A DNA stretch of 9,006 nt from Lentihominibacter butyricus. Lineage in GTDB: Bacteria > Bacillota > Clostridia > Peptostreptococcales > Anaerovoracaceae. Position numbers and translations under genes: made by a program. The notes beneath the pieces were generated by a model. It worked only from the letters and a program-made list of their open reading frames with translations. It was not told where the DNA came from and did no database searches. Shown here one piece after another: positions 5,585 to 9,006 of this stretch. Numbering within the stretch: position 1 is the stretch's first letter; each line of letters starts with the position of its first letter. The DNA lies in NCBI RefSeq assembly GCF_025567305.1, contig NZ_JAOQJP010000025.1, positions 1-9,006 on the forward strand, in the 5' to 3' direction.

Positions 5585-7195
5585 ATGTCCTGCATAAACG
5601 CCATGCACCTAACAGCACCCACGATCGCACTCAACATCATGACCATGATCATCAGCGCATGCGTTTTCCTGTACATATCTTTCAGATGCATAGGCATCAC
5701 AAACCACAGAAAAACCGCATTCATACTGATCGCAGTGACTTCACTGGTTTTCGACAGCATCTGCACAGCCCTGATGATGCTGCCATCTTATAACAGCTCA
5801 TTATCGCTGCAGCTGGCCGATTATATGGTGTACATGTTCAAAACATTTATAATACTGGCCGTGATCGCCACATGTGCCGAAGGGTATTTACCGCGCAATT
5901 TTATCGTGATCTTCCTGTACTGCGACCTGCTGACGACAATACCGTTCATGCCTCACCACATCATACACGATCTCCTCCTGAGACACTACGGTCTGCTTAA
6001 CGATCCGAGCATACCCGGCGGCTACGCCTCACCACTGCCGAAAACCGCTGCGAATACTATCGCATGGGCTGTCCTGCTCCTGACTGTCATACTGGTCTGC
6101 AGGCTTTTCAACAGATATCTGATCCCCGCTCTGCGCAGGATCCCCGACATCGCATGTCTGCTGTTCCTCCTGACCTCATTCGTGATCAGCGTCATTAAAA
6201 GCGTGATCCTGCTCAAAACCGACCTGTACGTGCATGTCACATATGCGACCAGCCGGGGCGACAACGGCATCGCCACCTCGAATATCGCACTCATTCTGAT
6301 GATGCTGCTCATTTTCATAATAGTGCTGATGCTGACCGCAACAGTTCTCCGCCAGCAGATGACCCGCATAATCGACCTCGAAAACGCCATGCTGCTCGAC
6401 TACTACAACAATGTCTCCTCGCTCCACAGCAGCATCCGCAGCATGCGCCACGATCTGTCCAACCATCTCGCCGCGCTTTCTTTTATGAGTATGGGGGAAA
6501 ATGCCGCAGGTCTGGACCGGCAGACTCTCATGAGCACGTCAGGTGTGGCTGGTGAGTCAGAGGAGACCGGCGGCTGCACGCCGCCGGTCGATCCAAGGCG
6601 CTACGCTGAAGCTTCGCGCCGTGCGTTATGCGGTGCCGGCGCGCTCTGCGCCCCGGACGATCCAGGTCGCTTCGCGACCGGTGTTCCAGGCGATGCATTC
6701 TGCGGTTACAGTACACCGGTCATACCGGGCGACTCAAACGACTCCCGTGACGCCTACCGCCGGAGCCTGCTCGACGCATGCAGCGAGATCGACCGCCAGA
6801 TAGCTGCGCAGACAGCCTGGAGCCGGATCGACACGGACACACTTTCCAACCGCGAAAAATACGAGATCCATCATTATGTAACGACCGTGATGCAGAAACA
6901 CCAGATCCCCGCGAGTGCGCTTTGCATAACGACAGAGACAGGCGACGGCAGCACAGAAATATCACTCAGAATCGACGCCGGACCGAAAGATACTTCGAAC
7001 CTCGCAGTTTACCCTGCCGCCTCTGCAGACGCCGCCACCAGCCATCGCCCGAAACCGCTCCGCCTGCCGCTTCTCAGACATGGCACGATGTTCCGCCTGA
7101 TAAAACTCATCGCACAGAGTCACGGCGGAGACGCCGTCTGGAGAAAAGACAGGGACGGATATGCACTTGTCGTATCGATACGACAGGGCGCCTGA
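5585..7195 (+). CDS. Seven-TM HPK10-type sensor histidine kinase with a degenerate ATPase domain
   Basis: A 536-residue membrane sensor paired with the LytTR regulator. The N-terminal sensor has about seven hydrophobic segments (roughly 12-34, 44-64, 80-98, 104-124, 155-176, 189-210, 232-254). A DHp segment follows with the AgrC-style H-box RHDLSNH at 288-294, where His289 is the phosphoacceptor. Residues about 303-385 form a low-complexity insert with a 23-residue duplication (335-357 and 358-381). The C-terminal domain (about 390-536) aligns loosely with GHKL ATPases: NREKYEIHHYVTTVMQKH where the N-box helix belongs, IDAGP (463-467) as a G1 relic, and GTMFRLIKLIAQSHGG (500-515) at G2. The N-box asparagine and the GxG of G2 are missing. 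The ligand is unknown; no AgrB-like processing gene is present. The start is backed by AAGGAG eight bases upstream. Confidence 0.88.
   Translation: MSCINAMHLTAPTIALNIMTMIISACVFLYISFRCIGITNHRKTAFILIAVTSLVFDSICTALMMLPSYNSSLSLQLADYMVYMFKTFIILAVIATCAEGYLPRNFIVIFLYCDLLTTIPFMPHHIIHDLLLRHYGLLNDPSIPGGYASPLPKTAANTIAWAVLLLTVILVCRLFNRYLIPALRRIPDIACLLFLLTSFVISVIKSVILLKTDLYVHVTYATSRGDNGIATSNIALILMMLLIFIIVLMLTATVLRQQMTRIIDLENAMLLDYYNNVSSLHSSIRSMRHDLSNHLAALSFMSMGENAAGLDRQTLMSTSGVAGESEETGGCTPPVDPRRYAEASRRALCGAGALCAPDDPGRFATGVPGDAFCGYSTPVIPGDSNDSRDAYRRSLLDACSEIDRQIAAQTAWSRIDTDTLSNREKYEIHHYVTTVMQKHQIPASALCITTETGDGSTEISLRIDAGPKDTSNLAVYPAASADAATSHRPKPLRLPLLRHGTMFRLIKLIAQSHGGDAVWRKDRDGYALVVSIRQGA
6565..6589 (+). 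repeat. GC palindrome inside kinase 1, copy A of a 19-nt shared element
   Basis: GACCGGCGGC (6565-6574), loop TGCAC, then GCCGCCGGTC (6580-6589) make a perfect 10-bp stem. Its 19-nt core CGGCGGCTGCACGCCGCCG is the exact reverse complement of the sequence at 8988-9006 in the second kinase. It encodes part of the interdomain insert (around GGCTPP). Confidence 0.8.
6585..6725 (+). repeat. In-frame ~69-bp tandem duplication in the kinase 1 linker
   Basis: Unit 1 starts at 6585 and unit 2 at 6654. Their first 22 bases match at 18 positions (CGGWCGATCCA...CGCTWCGC), and later blocks (6621-6634 and 6693-6706) match at 11 of 14, after a one-codon indel. The encoded copies share DP-x-R-(Y/F)-A and (L/F)CG. 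Unit 2 also contains the hairpin GGTCGC-TTC-GCGACC at 6665-6679. Confidence 0.65.
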
Positions 7196-7201
7196 AAGCC
7201 C

Positions 7202-7238
7202 GGCTTGACCCCGAATACCGGGAATCCGCCTTCTTTTT
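7202..7238 (+). terminator. Weak candidate terminator after kinase 1
   Basis: Seven bases past the TGA, GGC (7202-7204) can pair with GCC (7228-7230) around an inner CCCG/CGGG stem (7210-7213 / 7219-7222), followed by TTCTTTTT (7231-7238). The stem is interrupted by internal loops, so termination would be inefficient. Confidence 0.3.
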
Positions 7239-7319
7239 ATAAAGAGCTTCTCTGTAAAAGTTTTTACCATTTTTAATCGCGTGATTTCCTGTGTATTTTT
7301 TCGACGTTGAGAAAAATCC

Positions 7320-7345
7320 TGCACAATCAGTGTTTGAGTTGTGCA
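7320..7345. other. Hairpin TGCACAA/TTGTGCA
   Basis: TGCACAA (7320-7326) and TTGTGCA (7339-7345) are perfect 7-bp arms with a 12-nt loop. No T-tract follows, so it is not a terminator. It may be an operator or part of an RNA fold with the larger inverted repeat at 7371-7460. Confidence 0.45.
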
Positions 7346-7370
7346 TGATGATGTGAAGGCAGGAAACATC

Positions 7371-7460
7371 TACACAAGGAAAATCGCCAAAATGATAAAA
7401 ACACCCCCAAATCAGATGAAATCGGCTTGTTTTTGGTAAAAATCCGGGATTCCTTGTGTA
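7371..7460. repeat. 90-bp element bounded by 11-bp inverted repeats
   Basis: TACACAAGGAA (7371-7381) and TTCCTTGTGTA (7450-7460) are perfect 11-bp inverted repeats. Inside, AAAAACA (7397-7403) pairs with TGTTTTT (7428-7434). A near-copy of the right arm, TTCCTGTGTA, lies at about 7286-7295, and TACACAAA occurs near 7536. The element is AT-rich compared with the kinase genes. It could be a decayed miniature element or a structured RNA; I cannot tell which. Confidence 0.5.
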
Positions 7461-7656
7461 TTAATTTTTCCTCTTCACGAATATCGATACAGACAGAGAC
7501 TCCATTGTGCAGATATTATCAAAACACCTGATTTCTACACAAACTGCAGTCCTGTGCTTGTGTGCCGGCCATACAATCCTGCCAATGCTCCGTAAAACGA
7601 GCTGCCGTATAGCTGCCCGGTTCTGAGCACGCACTCGGCCACCCATCATCACTGAT

Positions 7657-7690
7657 CAGTTACGCGATTTCAGCTTTTCTGTAGTTCCGC
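7657..7690 (+). promoter_or_regulatory. Possible LytTR-type direct-repeat operator
   Basis: CAGTTACGC (7657-7665) and TAGTTCCGC (7682-7690) match at seven of nine positions and lie just upstream of the extended -10 at 7705. The second copy covers the place of the missing -35. AgrA-type LytTR proteins bind 9-bp repeats related to ACAGTTAAG; the first copy resembles this well. The 25-bp period is longer than the usual 21-22, so this is tentative. Confidence 0.3.
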
Positions 7691-7704
7691 ATATCCTGTC
7701 GAGA

Positions 7705-7713
7705 TGTTATAAT
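7705..7713 (+). promoter_or_regulatory. Extended -10 promoter for kinase 2
   Basis: TGTTATAAT is a perfect extended -10 (TGn plus TATAAT). The -35 region is poor (TTCCGC at 7685-7690). Transcription would start near 7720, leaving a leader of about 280 bases before the kinase ATG at 8002. Confidence 0.6.
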
Positions 7714-7782
7714 TTATATATTATGAACAGGGTGCTGCCGTCATATGCTTTGCAGAGGATCGATCCCGACGCCTCGCCCCGG

Positions 7783-7815
7783 ACCACCTTGGCCACCTGA
7801 ACCACCTTGGCCACC
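7783..7815 (+). repeat. Two 15-bp direct repeats with 18-bp period
   Basis: ACCACCTTGGCCACC occurs at 7783-7797 and 7801-7815, separated by TGA. A 25-codon open frame begins with ATG at 7723, immediately after the predicted transcription start, and ends at that TGA (7798-7800). The same frame then stays open for 67 codons up to the kinase ATG at 8002. The short frame has no ribosome site, so I do not call it a gene. Confidence 0.6.
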
Positions 7816-7834
7816 GATCCGGCAGCACAGCAGG

Positions 7835-7881
7835 CCGGCGATACGCTAAGTCAGCGCCGGGCGGCATCGGCCGCCGCCCGG
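7835..7881 (+). other. Overlapping GC hairpins in the kinase 2 leader
   Basis: Hairpin 1 pairs CCGGCG (7835-7840) with CGCCGG (7855-7860). Hairpin 2 pairs CCGGGCGGC (7857-7865) with GCCGCCCGG (7873-7881), a perfect 9-bp stem with a 7-nt loop. Because they share 7857-7860 they cannot both be complete. No T-tract follows either, so classical attenuation is not shown. The stable fold lies upstream of an unstructured C/A-rich stretch leading to the ribosome site. Confidence 0.5.
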
Positions 7882-7916
7882 GCAGGATACGGCAAAGCAA
7901 GACCGGAATACCCCCC

Positions 7917-7986
7917 CGCAAACACAAACCCGAAACCAAAACACAAAACCAAAACCAAAACCGTAACCGAAACCAAACCGGCAAAC
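7917..7986 (+). repeat. C/A-rich hexamer tract before kinase 2
   Basis: AAAACC is repeated three times exactly (7945-7962), followed in register by GTAACC and GAAACC (7963-7974) inside a stretch almost free of T and poor in G. It ends just before the AAAGGA ribosome site (7988-7993). Short tandem repeats can change copy number by slippage. A C-rich, G-poor leader is also the sort of sequence Rho loads on. Confidence 0.7.
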
Positions 7987-8001
7987 GAAAGGACCAGACA
8001 C

Positions 8002-9006
8002 ATGCTCATATGGCAGGCTTCAAGCGTAATACTCCGCGCAATGATATTCACATGCATACAGCTTTTCTTCGTATTCAAATGCGTAGGTGTCAAAGAACAC
8101 CGGAAATTCTGTTTCTGGCTGATCGTGATCTACACGATGATCTTCGACTCCGCCAATTACACGATCGAGATCCTGCCATTGTATCAGACATCCTCGATGC
8201 TGCAGGCTGCACATATGATGATCCATGCTGTAAACACATTCATACTGTTCACTATAGTCGGCGTCTTCGGCAACGGATATCTCCCGCGCAACTACCTCCT
8301 CGCCGAGATCTACTACGACTTACTTTCGACCGTTCCGATAATGCCGATGTTCATCGTCGCCGAGCTGCTGCAGCGGAGATTCCTGCCGCCCGGCACCGAA
8401 ATATACACCGACTACCCCGCCGGCTGCGTGATCAGCGTCATCTGCATGTTCATCGGCCTCCTTCAGGTGCCCGCATTTTACTACCTGTTCGGCAAAAAAG
8501 TCAACGACCTTCTGCGTCGGATCCCTGACAATGTCTGTCTGTTCATTTTCCTCGCATCATTCGTAGGATTCGTCACCAAACAGATCCTGCTGCTCAAAAC
8601 AAACAAGTATTACATCGACAACCCGGTGACCCTGAGCTATTTCAAAACAGCCACATTCGACTGCAACTGCGCACTGATCCTGTCCACCGTGATCGTCATC
8701 ATTCTGCTGGTCTTCACCGCATTCCAAAGCCGCCGCCTGCAGTACATACAGTCACTCGAAAACAGGATGCTGCTCGACTACTACACCAACGCGTCCAGCC
8801 TCCACAGCGGCATCAGGTCGCTGCGCCACGACCTTTCCAACCACCTGGCCGCACTTTCTTTTATGGAAAATGCTGCAGACCCCTGCCGGCAGGCACTCAT
8901 GAGCACGTCAGGCGGATCAGATGTCTGCGAGGCGTCTGATGTCTCAGATGCGTCCGGCACCGGCAGTCCGGCCGCCGCAGAGGTGTCCGGCGGCGTGCAG
9001 CCGCCG
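8002..9006 (+). CDS. Second seven-TM HPK10-type sensor histidine kinase, 3'-truncated by the window
   Basis: An open frame of 335 codons runs from ATG 8002 to the last base with no stop; the gene continues outside the window. It is a clear paralogue of the kinase at 5585-7195, sharing G-Y-L-P-R-N (92-97 here), L-R-R-I-P-D (171-176), LEN-x-MLLDYY (252-261), the H-box RHDLSNH (275-281, phosphoacceptor His276), HLAALSFM and ALMSTSG (298-304). About seven hydrophobic segments are seen (roughly 8-28, 36-56, 68-88, 96-118, 140-162, 177-198, 222-242). After STSG the sequence changes to a Ser/Asp/Ala/Gly-rich insert unlike that of kinase 1. The ATPase domain is not in view. The start is supported by AAAGGA eight bases upstream. 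No regulator gene lies between the two kinases, so it may signal through the same LytTR protein (inference). Confidence 0.88.
   Translation, partial: MLIWQASSVILRAMIFTCIQLFFVFKCVGVKEHRKFCFWLIVIYTMIFDSANYTIEILPLYQTSSMLQAAHMMIHAVNTFILFTIVGVFGNGYLPRNYLLAEIYYDLLSTVPIMPMFIVAELLQRRFLPPGTEIYTDYPAGCVISVICMFIGLLQVPAFYYLFGKKVNDLLRRIPDNVCLFIFLASFVGFVTKQILLLKTNKYYIDNPVTLSYFKTATFDCNCALILSTVIVIILLVFTAFQSRRLQYIQSLENRMLLDYYTNASSLHSGIRSLRHDLSNHLAALSFMENAADPCRQALMSTSGGSDVCEASDVSDASGTGSPAAAEVSGGVQPP
8896..8912 (+). repeat. 17-nt identity block shared with kinase 1 at the insert boundary
   Basis: CTCATGAGCACGTCAGG is identical to 6527-6543 in kinase 1. In both genes it ends the conserved DHp region, and the following sequence diverges into unrelated low-complexity inserts. 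It therefore marks a shared left boundary. Confidence 0.8.
8988..9006 (+). repeat. GC palindrome inside kinase 2, inverted copy of the 19-nt element
   Basis: CGGCGGC (8988-8994), loop GTGCA and GCCGCCG (9000-9006) form at least a 7-bp stem cut by the window end. The 19 bases are the exact reverse complement of the core at 6568-6586 in kinase 1, where the stem extends to 10 bp. Confidence 0.75.

Larger units (their letters stand above)
7196..8001. other. ~800-bp structured non-coding region between the two kinases
   Basis: No convincing gene. The left part (about 7231-7500) is AT-rich and full of inverted repeats built on TGTGTA/TACACA boxes. The middle (7500-7700) shows no clear structure apart from a direct repeat near 7657-7690. 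The right part (7705-8001) is the long leader of the second kinase: extended -10, an 18-bp direct repeat, overlapping GC hairpins and a C/A-rich hexamer tract. Several of these are annotated separately. Short open frames on both strands lack ribosome sites or recognisable products. Confidence 0.6.

Noticed and set aside
6778..7242. 154-residue plus-strand frame overlapping the end of kinase 1
   Set aside because: Highly R/D/P-rich shadow frame with no ribosome site, overlapping a better supported gene.
8010..8528. 172-residue plus-strand frame over the start of kinase 2
   Set aside because: It is in a different frame from the 335-codon open frame starting at 8002, is rich in R, H and P, and shows no homology. 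The frame from 8002 aligns throughout with kinase 1 and has a ribosome site.

Overview
The window looks like chromosome of an anaerobic Clostridia-type Bacillota. The evidence is purine-rich Shine-Dalgarno sequences (AAGGGAGG, AAGGAG, GGAGG), frequent ATA isoleucine codons, a PepV-like M20 dipeptidase, an Rpn/PD-(D/E)XK 'transposase', and a LytTR response regulator next to polytopic HPK10-type sensor kinases. I cannot name the species.

Left half (1-4290), all minus strand. A short, AT-richer Rpn-family nuclease gene (78-737) has its own near-consensus promoter and a terminator. Upstream of it lies a two-gene unit transcribed right to left: a YtcJ-like metal-dependent amidohydrolase (2662-4290), then an M20/PepV-like metallopeptidase (1005-2510), which ends at an intrinsic terminator (877-900). 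Both hydrolases act on amide or peptide-type bonds, so a peptide or N-acyl amino-acid scavenging role is plausible, but their substrates cannot be read from sequence.

Right half (4769-9006), all plus strand, divergent from the left. It holds a LytTR response regulator (4769-5512), a seven-TM sensor kinase (5585-7195), about 800 bases of structured non-coding DNA, and a second paralogous sensor kinase (8002-9006) that runs off the window end. The first kinase keeps the H-box (R-H-D-L-S-N-H), but its ATPase domain has lost the N-box asparagine and most G2-box glycines, so it may not be a normal kinase.

The strongest unexplained signal is a layer of low-complexity, palindrome-rich DNA at permissive sites. 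Both kinases carry unrelated inserts at the same point, between the phospho-acceptor helix and the ATPase domain, directly after an identical 17-nt sequence. Each insert contains the same 19-nt GC palindrome, in opposite orientation. The peptidase has an Ala/Gly/Ser-rich insert in its lid region. Both kinase start codons are preceded by short C/A-rich tandem repeats (21-mer in one, hexamer in the other). The leader of the second kinase also contains an extended -10 promoter, overlapping GC hairpins and a possible LytTR-type direct repeat.
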